From positions 860,018 through 924,017 of the forward strand of contig NW_017804020.1 in NCBI RefSeq assembly GCF_001625305.1: DNA of 64,000 nt. The letters are read 5' to 3'. The DNA comes from Branchiostoma belcheri. Lineage: Eukaryota > Chordata > Leptocardii > Amphioxiformes > Branchiostomatidae. The notes beneath the pieces were generated by a model. That model searched no databases, had not been told where the DNA came from, and worked only from the letters and a program-made list of their open reading frames with translations. Position numbers and translations under genes: made by a program. The stretch's first letter is position 1, and each line of letters opens with the position of its first letter. Below are positions 1-12,700 of the stretch, piece after piece.

Positions 1-412
1 GAAACTAGTGAATATTCTCAGTAATTGGTTGTAAAGATGGACATCAGCTTGGGTTGTTTGTATCAGTTCCATCATGGTTAAGTTTCTCAGCAATTAAAAT
101 ATGAGACACTTCACTTGGCCAATTTCTTTGCAGTAACTCTTGAAGCCTGGTAGAGGCTAGAAAAGAGAATGTCATTTAGATAGAAGGAACACTTAAAAGT
201 GTCAAGATGGACATTCACACAGTTTACCTGTAGAAATCAAGGAAAAGACTTTAAGTCATATTAAACTGTTTCTTCTTCTTCTCCTCCTGCCAATTCTTTA
301 AATGGGTTCAATTTCTTCATTTTTGGGCCAAATGACCTAAAAGTTGGTACGGAAGTAGAATGGCCAAATACCCCCAGATGTTTTTTTAATCTTTTAAAAA
401 AATTTTGCTCAG

Positions 413-637
413 GTAAAGTCAGGGTTTCTCCACGAGGAAGACCGCATGGCGGTGACCAGGTCCATCCGAGACCGCGTCGCTCAGATCAAGGCCTCCAAGT
501 ACCGACTCAACATCCAACAGGAGGACGAGAAAAGGAAACAGGAGGGGGAACACAACAAGATGCAACAACAGCTCCAACAACAACAACAGCAGCAAACCTC
601 CCAACAGCTCCAACAACAATCCCAACAACAACAAGAG
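413..637 (+). CDS. WNK: WNK exon: end of PF2-like domain 1 (CCTL1) and Q-rich helix
   Basis: 75 codons, phase 0-0, between ctcag and gtatgg. It begins VKSGFLHEEDRMAV and continues SIRDRVAQIK, which aligns with human WNK1 VESGYVCEGDHKTMAKAIKDRVSLIK at the end of CCTL1. A charged helix and a CAA/CAG-encoded glutamine tract follow. The domain's start must lie in the exon upstream of the window. Confidence 0.9.
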
Positions 638-3600
638 GTATGGGATCTGCATGTCTTTGGAAAACCGTAAAAAAATGTCACTGTTCAAGCGTATTGTATT
701 TCCATCTTTTGACAGAATTTTACCACTCATGAAGGACAAAAATTTGGTCCAGTGTGTCATCTTAAAGAAAAGGAAAGAGATGTAAAGCAGCTTAGTATAC
801 CAGCAAAATTTGTCCCTCAAAATGCGGGAAATAGTGTTTCCGAGGGTCAAGATTTTAAAATTTTTGGGGGGTCAAAATAATATCACGTCAAACAGAATTA
901 AGATGACAGAAAAATTTCAGGCTGGCTGAACCACTGCAAATGAAATATAATTTGAGGAAAAGATGAGTTTCCAAGAAAAATCTGTTCAAAGGACACATGC
1001 CAATAGTTTTGGCCGCCTTATTCGTTAAAAGTTTTATATTGCGTAACTGCCGTGTTTTCAGTGTCAAGATGGCTTGACCAGTTAAAACATGGGCATTTCG
1101 CATAACTACTACCGGTATGTAACGGCATCTATATAATGTTGTCCATGTAAGCACAAAAGTTGCTCTCGGTCTTAACCTGTGAGGTTGTGGCACTGGTACA
1201 TGTACTTATTTGGAACTGGGTGTTTTTGTCGAATCAGCAGCCTTCAGAACAGCAGCAGCAGCAACAAAAGCAGCAGCTTCACCAGTCTCAGATTCAGTCA
1301 GATCAACAGCAGCAAGTTGGTCAGCAGATGATTCAGACCCAGGAGTCTGGCATCCAAGCAGAGAGCAGAGACCAGGAGTCTTCACAGACTAACCTACCAG
1401 CTTGGACAGGTAAGTCTGTGTCTGTAATGCTGGTAGAACTGCCCTTTGGCGTAACACACCAGTTTTGCAGGGTTAGGGTTAGGGTTATGGTTAGGGTTAG
1501 GGTTAGGGTCAGGGTGTTCCTGAGTGCTGGTATCTAAGAAACATTGTTTTCAAATATTGTGATTTATTTCAAAACTTTGAGCAAATGATATCAACTGTAA
1601 CAGTTCATATGTTCCTTTTATGAATTAACAGACTGAGTGTAAATAAGATTAAGCACAACTTGTCAATTGATCAATTATAGTTTATACACTTTAATTTTGG
1701 AATGTCATTTTCCAAATTTCCAGGCAAGTATTTGAAATCCCTGATTTTCAACTTTGTTATTCCTGAATGCACAGTTAACTTTTACATACCATTTTTGAAA
1801 CATCATATTATCTTTAGTAGCTGGTTGCTTTTATATATCAGATTCCTATACATGAAGCAAACATGTTTTTAAATTATTAGTTTGGAGAAGAAGAAGAGGA
1901 AACAGAGCAAAAACAATATTTCAATATTCCGTAAACATAAAGATATAATTATGTTTGACAGGAAACTGAAAGCTAATTTTGAACTTCCCCATTTATATCC
2001 TATACAGACATTTTGTTCCTTTTTTATCATTATGAAGGTTTCGGGTCCAGCCTTTCTTGCATATTTGAACAAAGCGAAGTTCAAACCTCTCAAAGTCAAG
2101 GTTGTGCGATGAGAAAAACAGGATGTAACGATTATCAAGTCCCGCTGTCACAGCCCTCCGAGAGGGCATTAATCAATCCAGTATAAACAGCTCTGCCCAG
2201 CCCGTGTATTTCCCAGCATTCTCTGCATAGTTTGAACTGTTATGTATGGCGGAACCGAGGCTCGAGACGGCTGGGCAAAGTGTTATGTTAGCCAGTCAGG
2301 CCTCTCGTGAACACTGTATCTCTCTCCCAAGTAGGATTTAACTGAAGTATGACAAATAACAAGTCAGGGGAGGCGATAACAGTAATCTGTCAGTGTCAGA
2401 GGCAACGTTTTACCCTGGACTTTTCGTTTCAAGTCACCCAAAGTGATTTCAGGGTAGTATTAAACTGGATTTTAAATTCAAGTCAATTTTCTCTACAATT
2501 TCTTTAAATCTAGTTGAATACACCCTATCCGATAGCATACTCATAGCTGTGAGGCAAAAATGTGATATTGCTGACAGAAAATGGTTGCTTGTTTTGTGTC
2601 ATAGGCTAGTTATATCTACATAATGTATTTATTGGTGGTACCAAAAAATACAGGTACTCCTCACGTAGTCACGTACAATCATGTACATGTAGCTTGCTTT
2701 TGGGCTACTTCAAAATCTTCAAGTTTGAAATGATGATGAGAATGTATGTGGTCAGTAAGTCTGAAAGGAAGGACTTTTTGTGAAATACTTTAGTCTGCAT
2801 GTTGGCTACATCTTGTCATTGTATGTCTTTGGAAGGCATTGGCATATCATCCAGAAAATCTATGTTTAACAGTGCAACATGCCTGTAGGCAGTGTAACAC
2901 CTGCAACGTGACTAAGAGCTGTGCTGTACCTCAAGGGAAAGAAAAGCTACTCTTCCAGCACTCATGATACCTGGAAGCTATCACATTTGTTAAATCTTTC
3001 AGAAGGACCTTCGCTAATGTATATTCCTTTGTTTGAACCTTTGTTTATTCATATAAGGAAGGTCAAATTGGCCTGCAGGCCACTTTTTACGGAGGTCATC
3101 AGGGAAGAGAGAATGGTCAGACAACGTATAATGATTACAAAGATATACTTTACGTCATGTAAAGTCTTAATGAATCCATACACATATTATTACACATACT
3201 TGGTACAAAATACATACATATGTACATAAGAGTGAGCGCTGGCATATGGTTCGTATCTGTTGGTTTTTGTCATTTCTGATTTCTGTCTTTTAAAGAGTCT
3301 CTTAAAAGTTAAAGGAAGCCAGAGTTAGGGCTGTGCGTGTGTGTGTCTGGTGGTAGACTGTTTCAGACATTGGGTTCACTGTAGCCTATGGTTGTCTCTT
3401 AACCTTGCATGTCCACAGGGATTGTTCTTCACAAATTTGTTGAGTGAACAGGTTTTGAGCAAATGTTGTGTAAAATTGAGCTAGCAATTGACTCCGTCCT
3501 GAAATCAGATCTTGGTATGTCTCTCAACACAATGTCGTGTACATCACAGTACATGTAGTACAATCTAGCATTGTTATGAAATGCTGTCTTTTTTAAAACA

Positions 3601-3672
3601 ATGTATCCAATTCTACCTCCATTTGAACACTTGAGTCAGGACCTTTTGCAGAATTTCTTGATATAGTTATGA

Positions 3673-3704
<32 letters not shown>

Positions 3705-6700
3705 GTACTGTATGCATTCTGTTTCCCGATTTCACAGACATGTTGAAATGACATACATACATGTGCATGTATGTCCATGACATGTGCTATTAAAAGGCCA
3801 TTAAGCTCAGTTATTGCTCATTAAATCGACATTATTTCTCACTCATTTCAATGCAACAAAAAGTCTTCAGTGACCGTAATGCTTCCTCATCATCATAAAA
3901 AGTTTTTGTGGAGTTCTGAATCTGATTGTAAGTTGAAGCAACTTATGCCAGGTGCTTAAAAAGCATTTAACGACCAGCCATGACCTCACCTTGGTCAATC
4001 TACATTGTATGCTTCAGTCAGTGCCTATCTAAATCTTTCATTCTCTTCCCTGCTTGTCATGGTTTATAAAAGTTTTCCTCACAGAGGTGTATTACTTTTA
4101 TTCTTGTAGCTTTGTTGCTATAACTGCTATAAAATAATTCTCTAAGGTGTTTTGCAAAAGACAAGGGATTTTCTTTAAAATCCAAGAAAGGGTGTGTAGA
4201 TAATTTATGGGATGTATGACACGAAAAATGTAGCGTGGCGGCATCACGTTTGACCAGACACTGGGGATTGACCCTGGAACTATCCGAACAAAAACACTTG
4301 CTTCGGGCAAAACTGCATTTAAATACCACCAACCTGATGTGCCAAAGGGGAGAACGTGCCACAGTGCCTACCGTAAATGCTATGAATATTCGTGAGTCTT
4401 TGGTTTTTGTGGTACCGCAAAATCATACCATCGCAGACAATATGACAATACAAATTTTCTGTGAGTCGCTCACTCTGTACATGTGTGCCCACTGTGAACT
4501 CTAAACATAATACTGTATTATAGCAAATGCCACCTTTCCTTTCAACTGCAAAATTGAGCCCCCACAAACTTACTGTATTCAGTGTGTAATTTGCAATCAG
4601 TTTCAGGCTGACGCTTACACATATCAGTAACAAACTTGAAGGAATATCTACCTTGTAATCTCTGTACTTACGCATAATGTAATATGGTACAATGAGGATG
4701 ATTATTTCCACTACTAAGTGTATTATATGTGCACTATTTCTTCTTCAGTACTGTAATGTTGCTAAGACACACGGCTCATTTGACATTACGTCCAACCTTG
4801 CATGACCGGAAGGTTTAATCTCGTGGAAGATATACAATGATCAGTCGTGTAGAACAATGGCTGTGGGAGTGACAACTGATGCCAAAGTTGATCCATGTCA
4901 ATTCCAAAAGATTTTACATTTTAAGTTTAGGTCAGTCAACACTGTATTAAATGTGTTACGTACACAAATATCTAGACAAATTGTAGCTCATACATATCAG
5001 TGATATATAAGAATTTGTTTGTAAAGATTAATTCTAACTAAGAGGAAAGTATCTGTATTAAACATTTCTACTTAAAACTTTTCTTTGTAACTATGCAATA
5101 CCGGGTATACATGTACTTGATAACATGCCCATATTGCTTTGCTAATCTTAATATCATGAAAATATTGTAACAATGTACTGTAGATAGAATTTATCTCTCT
5201 CTCTCTCTCTAATATTATCCAATCCCTAGTTGCCCTAATAATTGCCCCAAAGAAGATGACAGTCACTCTTGTTAAACAAGTGGTTGTGAAGAAAGAAGTT
5301 TGCTAGTCAATAAGCCAATACCTAGTACGGAACAACCGTAAAGGTTAAATCCGTTTCAAACAGTCAGCCATGAAATCTACACCCAAAAACCAATGAAATA
5401 ATCAATGATATTTGGTAAATATTCTGGTCTTAAAGGATCTAACATGATTACATTTTATATTGGGTATATAGGCCACATCCGCTCTACTACGAAATAAATG
5501 TTTGATATTTTTGTATTGAAGAAGATCTCGGCTATATTTAGTAATTTTTAATGTTCTCCCGTACACCTTTTAATTGATTATGCAAATTTTAAAAGTTGAA
5601 AGTTTGTAAATATATATGTCTGTAATGTTGAAGACTAGATGAAATTCTTCATGTAAACTGCCATAAACCAATAAAGTCGTATCGTATTTCAGGTGAAGGC
5701 ACGGCGCCCGAGAGCGGTGTGGGCTCGTCTCTAACGTCGGAGGTTTCGTCGCGTGACTCCAGCATCCATGGCTCGCAGTCGTACCACCAGCAGCAGCAGC
5801 AGCAGTACTTCAACCAACAGTACCAGCAGCACCAGTTCTACAGCCAGCCCCAGACATCCACACCACCTCCACAGAACCAGCAGCAGACCTACCAGCCATA
5901 CCAGCAGGTACACTTAGCTAACGGTCTCACTGACTGTCAGGTCTTCCAAGAAACTAGCATGAAAGTTCATCTGAGTTGGTAAAATACAGGAAGAAAAATA
6001 AAATGTTCTCCAACTCAAAAAGAAATTAACTCACCAGAAGTTTTTGAGCATACCAACCTTCACTCAACCGTGACGGGGGGGGCGGTACCGACTTCCGACG
6101 AACTTTGACCCAGTGGCTAAAAGTCAGATGTCCACAGCACTTAGGTCATAAAGCTTAATATGAAGACAGCGATTCAGGCGAAAATTTCTGGTGAGTCAAT
6201 TTCTTTTTGAGTTGGAGAACAGTTTATTTTTTTTCATCTTCCAAGAAACTGCTTACCAGTACCTAAAGTTAGGTGGTAGAAAGTCCATGTCAAGTGTAAG
6301 ATCCTTCCAAATACAGTGCTAACAAATCACTGTGTACTGAACTGTCATTATCATCCTTGGCTAGTACCCAAGGTTGGAAGCAAATTGATGATTGACATTG
6401 GTGGGAGTGCTTTCCAATTTCATCAGCCAAGGAAGTGGCCTGCTCATCCTTTCTACATTTTCTTCACCCTTTGGCAATATTTTGGATAAGCTTTTAGCTA
6501 TAGCATTTATCTGTTTGCTTGCAAACAATTTTTTAATGCTCCTAGCTCTTAAATTAATTCTTGATTTCCAAATTCATGTACATAACCTTTACATGTAGCT
6601 CTTTAGATTTGTTCCTTAGATACATTTTCTTGGCAACAGTAAGGTATCCATATTGTTTAGCTGCACACTAATACCACTGGTAAACATGGTAAATTTTATT

Positions 6701-9700
6701 GCTTACACCCCAGGTATGACCTTGTTTTGACATTATTCACATTGCCCCCCTCCCCACCAGGCGCAGTACCAGCAGCAACAGCTAGGGCAACAGTACCAGT
6801 CCATGTCTGGCCATTTCCCACCAGGACAGATGCCACAGTACATGAAGCAGGTAGGAAGGACATGATGGGGGCTCTCGTAGACAGTATCTCTATTTTCTGA
6901 TGTACACATTTGTTTTCATTCATCCTATCATCAGTCATACATCTCATTAAGTGTATAAGTTTTGCAGGATTTGCATCTTGGAGGACATTAGAAAATAATT
7001 CTTTCAGTTGTCTAAAACTTTAATCCACTATGATCATCTCAACCAATGTTTCCCTCCAAATAACAATCATGAACCTTTCTGTGATATAAACAAAAGATAG
7101 ATTTTTTTTTACCAAAAAAAGCTTTGTGCTGTCTGGGAATACAGTACAGTTTTCATGATGTCATATGGTAATCCTTCATTACTATACACTTCAGAGATGT
7201 AATATGCTCAAAGTTGGAACAAGTTACCCTAATACTTGGATCCTAGCATAGTTTCCGACTAATGTGTTCTTCCCCCATTACCATTATTACCATTTTCATT
7301 GTTCTGTCTCCTTTTTCGAGTCACATTCACCATTTGGTTAAGGGGTTATACCATTACCTGTTTTCGTTGTCAATTCTAGTTCCTTATTTTCTTGTTGTAA
7401 AGAAACAGAGTTGTGGATATGTTGGCCTAATGCCCACTTGGGCCTTCATGCCACAGGTGAAAAAGGAGGCTGTCCGCGGTCGCCGTTCCTCGGTGCCTGC
7501 CCTCCCAACTAATCTCACTCACCTGTTGTCCATGGGTTTGCCTGCCCTCTCCCTCCCACAGGACCCACCAGGCATCCATGCACTGGCCACCCTGTTGGAG
7601 GGAGAGCAGGTTGATAGCCTTGGCTATAATGGCAAAAATAGATGTTTAGCTCCAGCTAGTTATATTACTACAATCCGTATGCCAGTAGTTTTTCTTGTAG
7701 TGTTACTGAATCCCAGGTGTTTGTGAGTTCTTGACAAGTGTTAGATCTAGCAAATTAGATTCCACTAGAGATGACGGCATGTGCGTGTAAGTCAAGGCAC
7801 TACTGTCAAAATTGCGTAGAACTTGTTGGATGAAGATACGCTATTACCGCAGTGATATTTTTGCTCCCAATTATCTTCCTCTTGTTCATGTATTGTTCAT
7901 TGGGATTGCATGTTAAAACTGTATGGAAAGCATGCAGTTACGCATGGATGTTGTTTCATATTACTACAATATAATTACAACCTGATTAGTAAGTCATATT
8001 TAGTCCTTAGTTTTGCATATCCTTCCCATTGTTATTGTTTACTTTGGTTTGAATGAGTTTTTGAGCATTCCCTGACTGTTGGCCGAATCTGTTTTAGTTC
8101 AGTACATTTTCCCTCGAATGACATGCATTATATCAGCCCTCCCCATTTCACCTCTGTCACAAAACATCCCAGTAACATCGAGCATGTCACAGCCATTCAA
8201 TTTACAGCGCATGTTAAAAAGTTACCTCAGATACTAGTACAACGTACCGAAATAGGGTATTCCTCCAAAGACTTTAATCGTTTTTAGTACCTTACTTTAT
8301 GCTTGTAGAAGTTCCATCCAGAAAATCTGTATTGAAACAGGAAAGAGACAAGCTTGCAGAGGCAGTGTGACTTGCATGGGTCTTGCTTGCATGTCATGGT
8401 TTGCATCATAAGTCTATACCTTTCCTTTAACATAATGTTTAGTACATGCGTACATGTCATGTAGGGTGCCCAGAGTCTTCCATGACTTGATTAACATGCC
8501 CATTTCTCTGCAAGTTCAGTACCAGGTAGTGGTACCACCTTCTGTTCACATGCAGCTGTCCCATGTAATCCTCTTTGTCCAACTCTCTGTCTTTCTGCCT
8601 CCAGCAAGCTGTAACAAAGAAGTGCAGTTGCTAACGGCATTTCTTCTTCTTCAGAAAGAAAAATCCAGCTCATTTCCTGACCTGACTCGGTTGGCAATCC
8701 ATCGCCTGCTTTTCTCACATACCATTTCTAAACAGGTCTTTATTTTCTTCTTTGTTCCTTTCTTTTTGTTTCCACCTCTTCATTTTCTCTCAACTTTCTC
8801 TTTGCTTCAACTTTGTCTGTCACCGTCTGTCTTCAGTCCATGCTGTGTGCTATCGCAGGCTACCTAGCCATGACTTGCCCCGATGAGCAGTGTAGAACTG
8901 ATCCCTGTTCCAGGGAACACAGTAACCTAACTGCAGGGATGTGCCTACCATAATGGCTCCTCTGTTTCCATGTGCTGGTCTGTACGTAGCCCTCTAATGT
9001 GCAGTACACTTGCCACTTAACAGAGTTTGCATTCTGATGCCTAACTGCTTGTTTCACTCTCATTGGCTTAACACGTCTGGTGACGTAGTTACTAATGCTG
9101 TTAACTGTTGGAACCTAGCAGTTCACTTCATGCGTCTGTTCATCCTGAGCTAATTTGTTGTTTGTTTACCTTGTTTGTGCTTGTGTGCGCTGTGACTGTC
9201 ACCCGTCATCTCTCTACGTGTACACTGTCAGCAGGAGTGGCCCCGTGCCCTCCTCGCTGACGCCACACTTCCTTCTCTCATCCCACCAGGTTCCGCTCCC
9301 TCATGTCGCCGCACTTGCCACTCGCCGCCCGTCCCTCCCCATTGGCTCGGCCATGCCAGCCTCCGTCCCCTCGGAGGGGACCATGGCGGCGCCGGCACAG
9401 CCACCGCCACTCCACCAACCTCCACCTTCGTCATCGCCCATGCAAGCACCTGCACCTGGGGCAGGGCATTATGCCACCTCACCATTGTCCGTGGACGCAC
9501 TGCAACAAAACATTAACACCACCATGGAACCCTATGTTCCTCAGGCCCGTAGACACACTATCCAAGTGGAGTCCATGCCCAATGTGGACTGTTACCGCCC
9601 GGGGGAGCCAACTGTTCAGCAACAGGGTTTGACGTACTCACACATAGACGCTCGCAGAAACACAGTCCAAATTGAACAGTCCCAGCTAGAGGCCTATCGA

Positions 9701-12700
9701 CAGGCCGTACAGAGAGAGGAGGCCATGCTACAGTTGGAAGCTCATAGAAATACCGTACAGATTGAAGCGGCACAGTTAGAGGCCTATCACCAGTCAGTTC
9801 ACACAGTTTCTCAGCTTGAAGCGTACAGACACGCAGTCGCACAGTCTGAACAAGCCCTCTTGGAGGCCCGCAGACACACCATTCAAATTGAGCCGTCCGT
9901 TTTGCCACAGTTGGATGCCCGTAGACACACCGTCCCAATGGGCCAGCCCAGCCAGGCCCACCCATCCGCCATCCCACCCACCCTGCACCAGTCCCTGTGT
10001 GTCACCATGTCTGCGCCCGCCCAGACTACTCGGGTGTCCCCGGGGCCGCCCTACTCCTCCGCCGCCATGTCCACACAGTCGGCGCCACTACAACAAGCCC
10101 ACCCATCCCTGTCTTCAACTTTGTCTGCCCCCGCACGGCTCAATGGTGACAAGGTGCTTAACGTTTTTCCGTTTCTTTGTTTCCAACTAGGGATGAACAT
10201 TTCTGCTGTCTTTTCCACACACTGTCGTGACCATCACCTCACATACAGACACGAAAGTTTTAAAAGCGTTGACCTAAAGAAGTGTTGGTCCTCTCGATTG
10301 GTCAAGGGTGTTAACAGAGATTTTTCACTGACCAATTCATCTACATGTATTTTTTTACCAAATTTATGACTGTCCATTAATGTTTTTTTTTCAGACTACA
10401 CTAAGATGTAGTTTGAGAAAGAACGAAAGACAGCATTACCATACCTGTTCATCCCTAGTTTGCTTCTTACCATGCATTCTATATCTTACAATTTGGTGCT
10501 TGCATATATGCCTGTTTGCCTTGGTTATTGCACAATGTTAGCCCCTTATAAAATGCTCCATTGTTGTGTATTACGTTTTGTTTTTGTTTGACATAATTTT
10601 TGCATTCCACTTGCCCTAGCAGCTGAGGCTAGACTAGGTAGTTATCTTTTGGGCTGAAAATGGATACATACAGAATGTCAGTGATATAATCTGAAAAGTC
10701 GTGAAAAAATGTGTGGGTCGAAGCATGAAACAATTCATAAACAATAGAAAAGCAACGAGCCACATTTGCGAGGAAGCATGTAAATGTACAGTGATACGGT
10801 CTCCGTGTTCATCTGCATGTGTTTTAACCCCCCTTCTTCCTGTGCCCATGCCTGTCTGTGTGTGTTTTACCTAGTCGGTACTGATGGTGGGGCAGCCTGG
10901 TATGGGGGTCCTCCCAACTTCCATGGTGGTTCAGGATCCAGCCATGGCTGCCATGCAGGTACCATCGGTCATTGTACAGGACTTGTCCTCTGCCAACAGC
11001 GTCAGTGTACAGCTGCTCTCGCCCCATGTTCTGTCACCATTCTCGTCTGCGAGTGTGAATGTTCCGTCTCGTCCACCTTCACCCATTGTCGACCAGGTCT
11101 CTTTGAAGTCTATTTTGTCCTTCCTCGCCATTCCTCACCACTTATCTCGTCCTCCTCACCACTTGTATCTTCACCACTTCTTAAACTATGTACTTATTTC
11201 TCTATTTCTTCACCACCTCACTGCTCGAATAACCTGCCGTTAGCCACCTTTGCTACTAACCACTCACAATACTCTTGCTCAGAATGAAAGCCGTATGGTC
11301 TTTTTCGTATGGTATGGTCTTTTTCGTATGGTATGGTCTTTTCGTTGTCATTTTGTTTGCCATCTTGTCAATGTACAGAAAGTGAGAAATGGAACGAAAT
11401 AGAACAAAATGAAACGAAATATGTACATTGGTTTGTTCCATTTCATTCCATTTCGCACTTTCTGGGGTCCCCATCTTGTAGTACCTACAACACGAAACGG
11501 TTGTGCTTACGTTTGTGTATTTCTGTGTGTCTCTGTCCCATGGCATAGCCGCCAACATTGCTTGCCTGCCCGCTGCCTCCGAGCTGCCCTCAGCTACCGG
11601 TGTCCGGTCTGCTGACCACAGCTTTTCATGACACCACAGTCACCACCATGGCTGCCGGCCAGACCATGCAACAGGTCCTTTTTGTTGTAGCCTTTTCTCT
11701 GTTGCTCCTAAAACAATTTTTCCCTCGTACAAATGTAGCTTCTTCATATAGCACAATACAGTCATCTTCATATACTGCAGCAATGCTTCACTGAAGGCTG
11801 CCTTAATTTATACTTAGTGATGTAATGTCTAGACGTAGTCTAGTTAGTTAAGTATGGATATTAGAACCTTTGCTTTTGCATAAAGCTCTTCTGGTTGCAT
11901 TTTTAAAACCAAGTCATCTAGTGAGGTAGAGTACGAAATATTGAGATTTTACAATTTTCCATCAAAGTCCAAGGTACAAACTAAAATGTATTGTGTAATG
12001 ATTACAAACTTTAAGGTAAGTTGTAGATACATGTACAATGTCATGTAATCAATAGCTAGCCATGCATTCTGTACCTCGTGTATGTTTGAATCGACGAGTA
12101 AAAATCTTAATTGACAAAAGCTGGACCAGACGAAACAGGTATGGTTATAGGTATTTCTCACAGTTTGCATACATGTACTGAAGTTAAGACAAGACTTAGG
12201 CTACTGACATAAACATTATGTCTCAAGCTCTAACACTCTGTTTAGTGGGTGCAGAATATACAAAAAGATCAGTAGTGTGTAAGAAATGAAATTAGATAAC
12301 TTATCATAGACAGGTATATTTGTGTATTGATATGTAATACTTACAGTGATAGTAGGGCATCTACAAATGCAAAAATAGTAATAGTTAACGAGTCCAGTAG
12401 CAGTAATACAACAAACTATGGATGTTTTGTTTTTCCAATTTGAAACAGCCCTATATAGAAGAAGACCCACATAAACATTGTAACAATTAGCTTTTGCATC
12501 AGAGATACATGCAACCATGGACCTACATTGTACAAAGGAAAACCTTTATCGTACCCATGTGCCATAGTTACATTGTACTGTTTCGTCTCCATTTCTAACC
12601 ATACAGTGTACTATTCTTACTTTTCCTCAACTCCATCTTGCTCCTGACTGGGACATTGAAGAGACAGCGTTGATCCGGTGTTACATGTATGTCAGTTCTG

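Larger units (their letters stand above)
1410..5692 (+). other. WNK: Long WNK intron
   Basis: 4.3 kb without a convincing exon. Contains a TTAGGG array (1470-1514), one arm of a dispersed fold-back repeat (about 2405-2760), an AAAG microsatellite (3672-3705) and a CT microsatellite (5194-5211). Several short open frames have no coding character. Confidence 0.7.

Noticed and set aside
1470..1514. True chromosome end
   Set aside because: Short, imperfect and inside a coding gene; interstitial.
8520..8564. Possible 45-bp WNK microexon (YQVVVPPSVHMQLSH)
   Set aside because: Weak acceptor tract and donor; no support beyond an open phase-0 frame.
9155..9289. Upstream extension of the 9290 exon
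   Set aside because: A good pyrimidine tract and cag acceptor sit at 9289; the sequence before it has intron character.
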